A DNA stretch of 64,000 nt from Rhodobacteraceae bacterium UBA6796 (lineage in GTDB: Bacteria; Pseudomonadota; Alphaproteobacteria; Rhodobacterales; Rhodobacteraceae). This document shows, piece after piece, positions 26,699-34,980 of the stretch (the first letter of the stretch is position 1; the number at the start of each line of letters is the position of its first letter). The DNA lies in the NCBI GenBank assembly GCA_002452815.1, contig DKFM01000012.1:14681-78680 (forward strand), read 5' to 3'. Both the position numbers and the translations under genes were made by a program. Under the pieces are notes generated by a model, which worked only from the letters and a program-made list of their open reading frames with translations, was not told the DNA's origin and did not search any database.

Positions 26699-27481
26699 TC
26701 ACCCTGCCAGGGCGGTCTGCGCGACCAGCGGGGTATAATCGGTGGATGCGATATGCTGCGCGCGGGTCGGGTTCACCAGACGGTTTTCGACATGGTTATA
26801 GGTCAGATAGACCGTGTGCCGCGTGAAGGGCGAGATGTTCGAGGTTGAGGCATGGATGATGTTCGGATCAAAGATCAGCATCGTGCCCGCCGCCCCCTTG
26901 GCGCTGACCAGCCCGCCCGCGTCGATGGCCCGGGCAACAGCGTCATGCGTCAGGTTCAGCGCGGTCAGGCCGGGGGTCAGGCTTTGCTCGGTTCCCTCCA
27001 GCACGCCGTTCCGGTGACTGCCGGGCACCACGAACAGCGGGCCGTTGAATTCGGTCACATCATCCAGAAACACCGCCACATTCACCGCGCGGTTTTCCGG
27101 CATCCCGTCTGCGGTTTGCCAGCGCGGATAATCCTGATGCCATGCCCAGCCGGTCGAGCCGCCAAACGGTGCCTTTGGGTTCATCTTGAACTGGAACAGA
27201 TGCACGTCACCGCCCAGAATCTGGCGCGCGGGTTCCAGCGTGGTGGCCAGGGTGACAAGATCGGCAAACACCGGTTCGTCCCAATGGCAGGCGTTGTAGG
27301 CGCGCACCGGGCCACCTTCGCTTTCCAGAAAGTCCCACTCGCGCGGGCGGGCGATGACGCGGTCCTTGGCTTGCTGTAGCGCCTTGAGCGCCGCGCCGGT
27401 GATCGCCTCGGGGATCAGCAGAAAGCCGTTTTCGCGGTAGTCGGCGATTTGTGCGTCGGAAAGGGTCACGGTTTGCTCCAT
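26699..27481 (-). CDS. Phytanoyl-CoA dioxygenase (PhyH)-family Fe(II)/2-oxoglutarate enzyme
   Basis: A 260-residue PhyH-family protein. The iron ligands are H115 and D117 in WAWHQDY and H210 in IIHAST; R221 in FTRHTVYLTYN is positioned to bind 2-oxoglutarate. Family members hydroxylate small molecules, including 2-aminoethylphosphonate (PhnY) and ectoine. In this operon it may hydroxylate the imported substrate. It overlaps the kinase gene by 16 bases. The substrate is unknown. Confidence 0.88.
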   Translation of the reverse strand: MEQTVTLSDAQIADYRENGFLLIPEAITGAALKALQQAKDRVIARPREWDFLESEGGPVRAYNACHWDEPVFADLVTLATTLEPARQILGGDVHLFQFKMNPKAPFGGSTGWAWHQDYPRWQTADGMPENRAVNVAVFLDDVTEFNGPLFVVPGSHRNGVLEGTEQSLTPGLTALNLTHDAVARAIDAGGLVSAKGAAGTMLIFDPNIIHASTSNISPFTRHTVYLTYNHVENRLVNPTRAQHIASTDYTPLVAQTALAG

Positions 27482-28308
27482 TTTGCATAGGTTTCGGAAA
27501 GGGATTCAGGCGGTGTCGGGCCGGGACTGGCCACCTGTTGCGCAGACAATGCGGCGGCAAAGGCCAGCGCGTGCTGCATCGGCCAGCCCGCCAGCTGGCC
27601 ATGGATCAGACCGGCGGCAAAGACATCGCCCGCGCCGGTGGTGTCGATGGCCTGCACCGCGACGGCGGGCTGGTGCAGAACCTGGCCGCCGTGCCCTTCG
27701 GCCCGCGCGCCGTTGGCGCCCAGCGTGACAACCAGCCAGTCGGGCGGGTCTGCCAGATCGGAGAACCGTTGCGGGGCGTTGGTCGCGGCAGAGCTTTCGG
27801 AGGTGACCAGCAGATCGGCCGGCGGGGCCGCATGACCGGGATACCACTGCCCCACCGTCACGCATTGCCCGCGCAGGCTGGTGCAGAGCTGGTTCAGCGC
27901 GGGCGCGGGGGTTGCGGCATAGATCGCGGCCCAGTCGCGGGGCAAGGCGGCGAAATCCACCGCATCGGATTGGCCGCGCTGGCGGTGGATGATGGTGCGC
28001 TCGCCCGACGGCTCGATCAGGATCAGCGGCTCGCAGGGTGGCTCGGGCAGGCGGGCGACCAGATCGGTGCGGATGCCCGCCGCCTGCAACTCGGCCAGCA
28101 TCTGGTCGCCTTGCGGCCCCTCGCCCAAGCCCGCGGCGATCCAGACCTCGTGCCCGCCGCGCGCCAGCGCCAGCCCGGTATTGGCCGCAGCCCCACCAAG
28201 GGCACGCCCCATATCCTGCGCCTGCACCCGGCAGGCGGGCAAGGCGCTGGCCAGCCGGATGGTGTGATCCAGATTAAGGCTGCCGGTGACAAGAATACGC
28301 TGTGTCAT
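27466..28308 (-). CDS. PfkB/ribokinase-family carbohydrate kinase
   Basis: A 280-residue PfkB kinase with GGAAANTGLALARGGHEV near residues 38-55 and the catalytic/anion-hole motif DTTGAGDVFAAGL near the C-terminus. It would phosphorylate a sugar or nucleoside-like hydroxyl. The start at 28308 lies four bases after the permease stop; an upstream Met lies inside the permease gene. Its place between transporter and oxygenase suggests it acts on the imported compound or on a sugar released from it. Confidence 0.87.
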   Translation of the reverse strand: MTQRILVTGSLNLDHTIRLASALPACRVQAQDMGRALGGAAANTGLALARGGHEVWIAAGLGEGPQGDQMLAELQAAGIRTDLVARLPEPPCEPLILIEPSGERTIIHRQRGQSDAVDFAALPRDWAAIYAATPAPALNQLCTSLRGQCVTVGQWYPGHAAPPADLLVTSESSAATNAPQRFSDLADPPDWLVVTLGANGARAEGHGGQVLHQPAVAVQAIDTTGAGDVFAAGLIHGQLAGWPMQHALAFAAALSAQQVASPGPTPPESLSETYAKWSKP

Positions 28309-28312
28309 GGGG

Positions 28313-29152
28313 TCAGCCCTTGCCACCGGCGCCGGGGGCAAACGCCTCTAACATCGTGCGTTGCGCGGCAAAAAACAGCGCCACGACCGGCAGGATACCC
28401 AAAAGCGCCACCGCCATCAGCGGCCCCCATTGCTGGTTTGACGCCTCGACATCGGAAAACACCTTGATGCCGATGGTGATGGTCTTGCGCTCGGGGCTTT
28501 CCAGAATCAGCAGCGACCAGAAATAGATGTTCCAGGCCCCGAGGAACGACAGCACGGTTACTGCCGCCAGCGCCGGTTTCACATTCGGCAGCGCGATGCG
28601 CCACATCTGTTTGAACATGCCGGCCTTGTCCAGGCGCGCGGCCTCGAACATATCAGCGGGCAAGGCGCGGAAACTTTGCCGCAGGTAAAAGACGTAGAAC
28701 CCGATAAAGGGGATCGAGGGCACGATCACCCCGGTCAGCGTGTCATACCAGCCCAGCTTGACCACCGCGATGAAGGTGGGAACGATGCCGATGATCGACG
28801 GAAATGTCAGCGTGGCAACGATGATCCAGAACAAGGTGTCGCGGCCGCGAAACTCCATCCGGGCAAAGGCAAAGGCCGCCGGCACGCTGATCGCCAGCTT
28901 GCCCGCCGTCACCAGAACCGACACCACCAGCGCATTCCACAACCACAGCCCGACGGGATGACGGGCAAACGCCGTGCGAAAATTGTCGAGCGTCGGTTCC
29001 TCTGGCCAGAACCGGATGGCCCGCGACAGCACCTGTTCGTTGGGGGTAAAGGCGGTCGTCAGCATCCACAGCATGGGAAACAGCGTCAGCCCCGTGGCCA
29101 GCGCCAGCACGATATGGATCGCCAGACCCGAGAAGCGCCGCTGCCTAGCCAT
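28313..29152 (-). CDS. Carbohydrate-type ABC permease, UgpE/MalG family
   Basis: A 279-residue permease with about six membrane segments and the EAA loop EAARLDKAGMFKQMWRIALPNVKPAL, typical of CUT1 inner-membrane subunits. It overlaps its partner permease by eight bases. With the UgpA-like subunit, the binding protein and the distal ATPase it makes a complete importer. Confidence 0.9.
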   Translation of the reverse strand: MARQRRFSGLAIHIVLALATGLTLFPMLWMLTTAFTPNEQVLSRAIRFWPEEPTLDNFRTAFARHPVGLWLWNALVVSVLVTAGKLAISVPAAFAFARMEFRGRDTLFWIIVATLTFPSIIGIVPTFIAVVKLGWYDTLTGVIVPSIPFIGFYVFYLRQSFRALPADMFEAARLDKAGMFKQMWRIALPNVKPALAAVTVLSFLGAWNIYFWSLLILESPERKTITIGIKVFSDVEASNQQWGPLMAVALLGILPVVALFFAAQRTMLEAFAPGAGGKG

Positions 29153-30032
29153 AATGCACCTTGCGTTCCAACAGCTTGAACTGCGCCCATGTGATAAAGC
29201 CGATCAGCGCGGCGATAATCATCGTGGTCGCCCCGGCATGGCCGAACTGGAAAAACCGCAACCCCTTTTCCCACAGGTAAAACAGCAGGTTGGTGGTGGC
29301 ATCAATCGGGCCGCCGCCGGTCATCACATCGACCGCGCCCAGAAGGTCGTCCATCACCCCCAACACCGTGGTCACGATCACGAAAAACAGCGTGGGCGAG
29401 ATCAACGGCACCTCGATCCGCCACAGAATCCGGGCCGGGCGGGCACCGTCGATGCGTGCGGCCTCGGTCAACTCGGGCGGGATCGCGGTGAAGGCCGCCA
29501 GAAACAGCAGCATGTTCAGGCCAAAGGTTTTCCAGAACACCGTGGCACTGACCGACCAGATGGCCAGCTTCGGATCCTCGAGCCAGCGTTGCGGCGCGAA
29601 CCCGGCCGCCTCCAGCACGATATTGAACAGACCCGTCAGCGGGTTGAACAGCCAAAGCCATGTCGCCCCGGCGATGGAAAAGGCAATGATCGTGGGCAGG
29701 AACAACGCGCTTTTGTAGAAATTCGCCAGCCGCGACTTGCCCAGCCGCACCAAAAGCCGCGCCAGCAACAGCGGGATCACCACCTGAAGCGGCGCAAGGA
29801 TCAACGTATAGATGCCCGTATTGCGCAGGGCGGCGTGGAAATTGGTATCGCCAAGCACCGCGCGATAGTTTTCAAGGCCGACAAACCGCGCATCGGGCCG
29901 AATGAAATTCCAGTCCGAGAAGGACAGGGCCAGCGAGACCAGAATCGGCAGGTACAGAAACACCAGCACCATCAGGATCGCTGGCGCCACAAACAGGTAT
30001 GGCGCCAGCCGGGATGTCATCCGCTTTGCCAT
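29145..30032 (-). CDS. Carbohydrate-type ABC permease, UgpA/MalF family
   Basis: A 295-residue permease with about six membrane segments (first near residues 10-33) and the EAA loop EAARIDGARPARILWRIEVPLI. It pairs with the UgpE-like permease. Its start shares one base with the binding-protein stop. Confidence 0.9.
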   Translation of the reverse strand: MAKRMTSRLAPYLFVAPAILMVLVFLYLPILVSLALSFSDWNFIRPDARFVGLENYRAVLGDTNFHAALRNTGIYTLILAPLQVVIPLLLARLLVRLGKSRLANFYKSALFLPTIIAFSIAGATWLWLFNPLTGLFNIVLEAAGFAPQRWLEDPKLAIWSVSATVFWKTFGLNMLLFLAAFTAIPPELTEAARIDGARPARILWRIEVPLISPTLFFVIVTTVLGVMDDLLGAVDVMTGGGPIDATTNLLFYLWEKGLRFFQFGHAGATTMIIAALIGFITWAQFKLLERKVHYG

Positions 30033-31285
30033 CAGGCAATCAGCGGGGCAATATCGGCCTGTGCGGCGCGCAAGGCATCCTCGACCGACATCTGATCTTC
30101 CAGAATACGGCCGACATATTGGCGCCAGACGGTCTGCGCCTCCAGACCGCGGGCACCCGGCCAGATCGTCTCGGCGGTCAGGCCGTCCGCGAATTGCGCC
30201 TGGGCGGCCTCGGGGCTGGGGATCTCGGCAAAGTCATGCACCGATGTGTTCATATAGCCGACCGAGGACCAGATTTCCTGCCCTTCGCGGCTGGCAGCAA
30301 ATTCCATAAAGGTCAGCGCGGCCTGCGCTTTTTCGTCGTTGTTGGTATAGACGGCCAGGAAATTGCCGCCCGAATTCATGCGGCGCGCGGCGTCCAGACG
30401 GGGGAATTTGCGCGCCACGATGTCGAAATCCTGAGCGTTCATCAGCGGCGCATAGGCCGACGATGTCGTGGTCACAGCCAGCGCCTGTGAGGTAAAGGCG
30501 TTCAGCTGCGCCTGCCCATCCACCGGGCGCCACAATCCGCGCCGCACCGGCTCGGCAAAGGCACGCATGCCCGCCGCGGCCTCGGCGCTGTCCAGCGCCA
30601 GCTCGCCCGTGGGCGACAGGATATGACCACCGGCATTCTGGATATAGGCCTGCGAGGTCCATTCGTTGCTCGACAGATCCAGCGCCGAGCGATAGGTCGG
30701 ATGGCCTTGCGCCTTCAGTGCTTCATCCAGCTTGGCGCATTGCGCCAGCAGCCAGTCATGGGTGATATCCATCGGAATATCCGCATCCAGCCCCGCCGCG
30801 CGCCACATGTCGCGGTTGATCCAGGTCACCGGCGTGGACATCGCCCAGGGCAGGCCAATCAGCGCGCCGTCGATCGTGACCAGCGGCAGCACCGAGGGCT
30901 GGAAGTTTGCAAGAATGGCATTGGCGCGCGCCTCGTCAATCTCGCGCAGGTCGCGGGCATTCAGCGTGCGGCGGGCGAAATAGCCGAATTTCCAGCCGGT
31001 CACCATCAGGTCCGGCGCACGACCGGCAGCGATCGAGGTGACGGCGCGGGCGGTCGCCTCTTCGTAATTGCCGTCAAAGCGGTTCACGGCGGTCACGCCA
31101 AGTTTCATCTCGTTGAACGCATCAACGACCTTCTGAAAGGGCTTGTCCTGGCCCCAGGTCGAAGAAATGACGATTTCCGTATCGCTTGACGCACGGGCGA
31201 TGCGCGGGAACGACAGGCTGGACGCTGCCACAGCAGCCGCGCCTGACAGCATCATCTGCCGGCGCGAGAGGGGGGTGTTCAACAT
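30032..31285 (-). CDS. Family 1 extracellular solute-binding protein with Tat-type signal
   Basis: A 417-residue UgpB/MalE-like binding protein, first gene of the second operon. The N-terminus has a twin-arginine-like motif (SRRQMML) followed by a hydrophobic stretch ending ARAS. IGLPWAMSTPVTWINRDM is typical of sugar and glycerol-phosphate binders. Family 1 proteins bind oligosaccharides, sugar alcohols or glycerophospho-compounds rather than simple phosphonates. A Pho box lies 65 bases upstream. Confidence 0.9.
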   Translation of the reverse strand: MLNTPLSRRQMMLSGAAAVAASSLSFPRIARASSDTEIVISSTWGQDKPFQKVVDAFNEMKLGVTAVNRFDGNYEEATARAVTSIAAGRAPDLMVTGWKFGYFARRTLNARDLREIDEARANAILANFQPSVLPLVTIDGALIGLPWAMSTPVTWINRDMWRAAGLDADIPMDITHDWLLAQCAKLDEALKAQGHPTYRSALDLSSNEWTSQAYIQNAGGHILSPTGELALDSAEAAAGMRAFAEPVRRGLWRPVDGQAQLNAFTSQALAVTTTSSAYAPLMNAQDFDIVARKFPRLDAARRMNSGGNFLAVYTNNDEKAQAALTFMEFAASREGQEIWSSVGYMNTSVHDFAEIPSPEAAQAQFADGLTAETIWPGARGLEAQTVWRQYVGRILEDQMSVEDALRAAQADIAPLIA

Positions 31286-31349
31286 GGTGCGGTCCTTTTT
31301 TCAGGGGCGGTCAAGGTTGCGGACGATGCCGCAGTTGTGCCGACCCTGT

Positions 31350-31367
31350 GTGACAGGCCAAAGACAT
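31350..31367 (-). promoter_or_regulatory. Pho box of the second phn-like operon
   Basis: ATGTCTTTGGCCTGTCAC on the minus strand gives half sites ATGTCTT and CTGTCAC with a 4-base spacer, 12 of 14 positions agreeing with the PhoB consensus. A perfect palindrome CATTCGAATG (31365-31374) overlaps its upstream edge. Confidence 0.6.
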
Positions 31368-31374
31368 TCGAATG

Positions 31375-31945
31375 AATTTTTTATTTTTCAGTGCTCCAGA
31401 CCATTCCGGAAACAAGCTGGCCTGCCAAACGATCTGAGGCCTCATTTTCCCGGTGATGGAGTCTGTTGCCGGGTATCGCGGCGCTGGTTTGCAGCCAGTA
31501 TCGCAGTGACCCACGACTGTTCGGCGCTGATGCAGACCTTGCATCGTGCATGATAAAAGATGGCTTTGCGCGTCATGATGAGGGGCTGCCTTTTCATTCA
31601 TGGGAGAGGTCGGCAAAAGGGCGTCCGGGCCGTCGCTGCGGTTCCGGGCGCCCGGCTCAGGCCACCTTCGAAAACCGCGCCCCGAGCGGGGCGAGGCTTT
31701 GCGGGGTGGCATCTTGGTGGTCGGCGCAATCCATCCGCAGGGCGGCATCGCCAAAGGCCGCGTCCACAAAGGCACAGTGATGCGGCGCCTCTGCATCCGC
31801 AATGTTGACGCGACAGTGGATGTGCCTTTCTTGCGCAGGTGCTGGCATGGTCCGTAATGGGCGTTGGGTCGATCAGACAGTTGCCATCGGGCAGCGGTAA
31901 ATTTGAGCGACCTTTGTCGTGCTTTGTTGCGGAAAAGCGACGTCT
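31375..31945. other. Long intergenic region before the second phn-like operon
   Basis: No frame here shows a recognisable family. There is an A/T-rich run (31375-31390) and a G/C-rich hairpin-like stretch near 31680-31700 (GCCCCGAGCGGGGC). It could hold the distal promoter region or remnants of a lost gene. Confidence 0.4.
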
Positions 31946-33025
31946 TTAGACAGCCACTCGCCACATGCGGAAACGCCCTTGCCCTGTAACTTCGTAGACA
32001 AGTCCGGTTTTTTCCATCCAGGCAAGGTTGCGCTGGACGGCCGCGCGGCTGGCGCCGGTCAGGGCCTCGGCCATGGGTGCAGAGACAAGCGGCCAGTCGG
32101 TCAGCGCGGCACGCAAGGCGCGCGGGGTCTTGCCCGAGAGCGATGCCATCTCGGCCGCTGCCCGCTCCGACCACGCCTCGATATCGTCAAGGTGCCGCAT
32201 CGCGGTCAGGCACGCCGTCCCCATCCCGTCAAGCCAGCGCGCCAGACGGTCGGCGGGTGGGCCGCCGGCGCGCAGCCCCCCCGATCCAGACATGGCCCCG
32301 CCCATGGCGAGCGGCGCAAAGACTGCGCCCTTGCTATCGCTCACCGCGATCCGCGCGGCGGTGACTGCCGCTTCCATACGATCACCCTGCTGGCCGAGAC
32401 CCGCCAGGCTCCAGAGGTGAAAGCCCATGGCGGCACGGGTGATCGGGTGCAGATCGGCGGCTTGTGCCATCAGGTCCAGCCAACCGCCTGCGCGATCTGC
32501 AAAGGGTTCGGCCTCATCGGCGAGGGTTTCGGGGTCGCGGCGATCAAGGAACGCGGAAAGGTCCACCTCTGGTCCTGGCCCACCCGTCAGACGACGAACC
32601 GCCCAACCGACACGCGCAAGGGCTGCGGTGTCGTCCTGCACCCCGGACAGGCGCAGCGATATCCAGAGCGCCAGCCGATCCGGGCCGATGCGGTCACCCG
32701 CGAACCAGCTCAGATCTGCGGCCTCCATCAACGCCAGCCTGTGCCGCCAACCTTGCGGGCTGCGCTTAAGCCGGTCATCCAGTGCGCCCAGGCGACCGGC
32801 CACACGGGCAAGACGCGCGGCATGACCCGCCTCTGCCTTGCGCCAATCGTCGAGGACCTCGGCTTCACGCGGTTCGGGCAGCGGTCCGGGCGGCAGGTAA
32901 TCCGGCTCCTCTTCCATCGGACCGGGCAGGAACCAAAGATCGTCCTCGGACGCCTGTTCCACCTCCTCGGCATCGAGAAAGAGAGTATCAGATTCATCAG
33001 AGAAAGCAGGCGCTTGAGGCTTCAT
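31946..33025 (-). CDS. DUF1612/helix-turn-helix protein (RHE_PE00001-like)
   Basis: A 359-residue protein that resembles the rhizobial plasmid family with a DUF1612 domain and a C-terminal HTH. The segment AARLARVAGRLGALDDRLKRSPQGWRHRL matches the family N-terminal part, and the C-terminus (SAPMAEALTGASRAAVQRNLAWMEKTGLVYEV) looks like a winged helix. The first 50 residues are acidic and low complexity. An inverted repeat overlapping its probable -10 element suggests self-regulation. The biological role is not known. Confidence 0.7.
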   Translation of the reverse strand: MKPQAPAFSDESDTLFLDAEEVEQASEDDLWFLPGPMEEEPDYLPPGPLPEPREAEVLDDWRKAEAGHAARLARVAGRLGALDDRLKRSPQGWRHRLALMEAADLSWFAGDRIGPDRLALWISLRLSGVQDDTAALARVGWAVRRLTGGPGPEVDLSAFLDRRDPETLADEAEPFADRAGGWLDLMAQAADLHPITRAAMGFHLWSLAGLGQQGDRMEAAVTAARIAVSDSKGAVFAPLAMGGAMSGSGGLRAGGPPADRLARWLDGMGTACLTAMRHLDDIEAWSERAAAEMASLSGKTPRALRAALTDWPLVSAPMAEALTGASRAAVQRNLAWMEKTGLVYEVTGQGRFRMWRVAV

Positions 33026-33028
33026 ATG

Positions 33029-33050
33029 TGCAAAATATCTGAATTTTGCA
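33029..33050. promoter_or_regulatory. Inverted repeat/operator at the DUF1612-HTH gene
   Basis: TGCAAAAT and ATTTTGCA form a perfect 8-base inverted repeat around six bases, ending three bases before the start codon. On the minus strand TTGGGC and TATTTT are 17 bases apart, so the repeat covers a plausible -10 and the transcript would have almost no leader. Promoter assignment is tentative. Confidence 0.45.
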
Positions 33051-33429
33051 TTTCGCCCAAGGCTTTTGTCAGAGCGCGCTCGCGCTCCTTATATAGCACG
33101 CGTGCGCGATGGTCTGCGAGGGCTCTCTGATCGCGCTCACTTTATAGAAACCAAGGGCTTTGCGTTGAGCAGGACCGCAGAAAGCGCCCTTGTATCCGTT
33201 TACAAACGGTCGTTTGTTGACGACGTGAATTGTAAGAGTAATCGGTTTATAATCAAAGCCTTGGAAGATTTTTGACATCTTCCATGTGATCTGGATGGCG
33301 TGGTGGAAGGGATCCATGGTGTACGCCGCGTTCATCTTGATGCTTCCGGACATGATCGGTCGATATTTGTTCTATTGGCCAAATACTGTGAACCGTGTCT
33401 CAATTGCTGGATGCATCCGCTGCCCGCCG
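33051..33429. other. Intergenic region, A/T-richer, with hairpins
   Basis: No convincing gene. It holds GAGCGCG/CGCGCTC near 33071, an imperfect palindrome AAACGGTCGTTT near 33203 and a hairpin with stem GGAAGAT/ATCTTCC (33263-33283) that could end the transcript of the upstream ABC-exporter unit. Confidence 0.4.
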
Positions 33430-34980
33430 TTACGCCGCCGTTTTGACCCGTCCTGCAAACGGCCGTTCGCTGATCACCGTCGCCGCGCGCCGCTTTTGCA
33501 GGCGGGCCACCCGGCGCATAATGTCCGCGTCGCAACCCGCGCCAAGCAGGATCAGCCGCGACCCGGCAAGCCGGGCCCGCACAAGGCTGATCTTCTGCCG
33601 TTCCCCGAGCGTCAGGTTGCGCCCGCCCTCGCGCACCGTGGCGTTCAGCCCGCCGAGCCGGTCGAGCATCGGGCCCAGCCCCTCTTGTCGGGCCAGATCT
33701 TCAAGCGCGTCATCCGCAGGTCTGTCCGAGCAGCCGAAGGTCAGGGCACGCCGGATCGACCCTTGCAACATTTCCGACGATGGGCCAACCAGGGCGACGC
33801 CGCGGCGCAGACTGCCCCGGCTGAGGTTGCGCAGGTCGCGGCCCGACATCAGGATGCGGCCCGACGGCGGGGCATCCAGGCCCAGCAACATCGCAATCAC
33901 GGCTTCGGCGTCCAGATCATCCAGCGGCAGGCTGGCCGTTTCCCCGGCTGCAACCTGATGCGTGAACGCCTTGCCCGAGGGCAGCATGACGTCTTCGAAT
34001 GACACAGCGACCGGCCCCTTGGGCAGGCTTTGCCCCGCCCGGTAAAGATCGCGCTGCCCGCGCGAGAGCGCCGCGCTGGCCTTGATTTGTGCCGCAAGAA
34101 ACGCGGCGCGGTGGTTCCAGACGCCGCCAAGATCGCGCAACGGGGCCAGCAGCAGCCCCAGCACCGCCAGCGCAGCCGCGATGGTGCCGGGGCTCAGCCC
34201 GTCGCGGTGCCCAAAGAAGATGACCAACGCCGCCGCGACCCCGGCGGCAAGGTCGGGAGCCGCGCGCAGCGCCTCGGCCACGCGACGATGCCGCAGGGCA
34301 GCCCGGATCATTGCATCGGTGCGCTTGTGCAACTGTGCAAGCTCTGTGTTGCGCCGCCCAAGCCGGTCGAGCCAGGGGGCGAGCGGCATCCTCTCGGCCA
34401 TTTCGGCGGCGATCCGGGCCCGGCGCACCCGCAGGCGGCGCTGCAAGGGAACCAGCCGCAGCCCCCCAACCGCGATCGTCCCCAGGGTCAGCGCAATGAC
34501 CGGCGCCGTGACCCAGGCAAACACCGGGTCCAGCAGCCACATCACCCCCAGCAAGGCGGGGATCAGGACCGCGCCCGTCACCAGACGCGGCAGGCCAAGG
34601 CCCAGCCAGTTGCGAAACGCCGTCATGTCGCCGACAAACCGCAGCGACATATAGCCCGCCCGGCGGTTGGCCACATCCCGCGCGGGCATCCGTGCGGCGT
34701 GCTCGAACAATGCCGCGCGGATCTCGCGCGCATAGTCCTGCCCCAGGCGTTCGCCCATGACCCGCGACGCGATGCGGGTGGCCGCGATCACAAGCCCCGC
34801 CCCCACCAGCAGGGCCAGAGGCAGAGACGGCAGGGCCGTCCCGCCATGCATCGCCTCGAACAGGGTGCGGGTGGCAAAGGCGGCGGCCCCCGCCGCCCCG
34901 GCCTGGAGCAGCGTCACCCCCGCCACGGCGGCAAGCCTGCGCCCGCGCCGGTTGCCCAGCAGGTCGGGCAGGGCCATCAC
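33430..34980 (-). CDS. ABC exporter-like protein with degenerate nucleotide-binding domain
   Basis: A 516-residue protein. Residues about 15-290 form an ABC-exporter membrane domain with several hydrophobic segments. The C-terminal part is clearly an ABC ATPase by alignment but every catalytic motif is lost: the Walker A place reads ASLPLDDLDAEA, the Q-loop has VALVGPSSEM, the signature is LTLGERQKISLVRAR instead of LSGGQ, and Walker B is LILLGAG without Asp-Glu. It probably cannot hydrolyse ATP. It overlaps the P-loop NTPase gene by four bases. Function unknown; it may be a structural partner or sensor. Confidence 0.82.
   Translation of the reverse strand: MMALPDLLGNRRGRRLAAVAGVTLLQAGAAGAAAFATRTLFEAMHGGTALPSLPLALLVGAGLVIAATRIASRVMGERLGQDYAREIRAALFEHAARMPARDVANRRAGYMSLRFVGDMTAFRNWLGLGLPRLVTGAVLIPALLGVMWLLDPVFAWVTAPVIALTLGTIAVGGLRLVPLQRRLRVRRARIAAEMAERMPLAPWLDRLGRRNTELAQLHKRTDAMIRAALRHRRVAEALRAAPDLAAGVAAALVIFFGHRDGLSPGTIAAALAVLGLLLAPLRDLGGVWNHRAAFLAAQIKASAALSRGQRDLYRAGQSLPKGPVAVSFEDVMLPSGKAFTHQVAAGETASLPLDDLDAEAVIAMLLGLDAPPSGRILMSGRDLRNLSRGSLRRGVALVGPSSEMLQGSIRRALTFGCSDRPADDALEDLARQEGLGPMLDRLGGLNATVREGGRNLTLGERQKISLVRARLAGSRLILLGAGCDADIMRRVARLQKRRAATVISERPFAGRVKTAA

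Noticed and set aside
33069..33353. 94-codon minus-strand frame
   Set aside because: No family resemblance and it spans hairpins and A/T-rich DNA; treated as intergenic.
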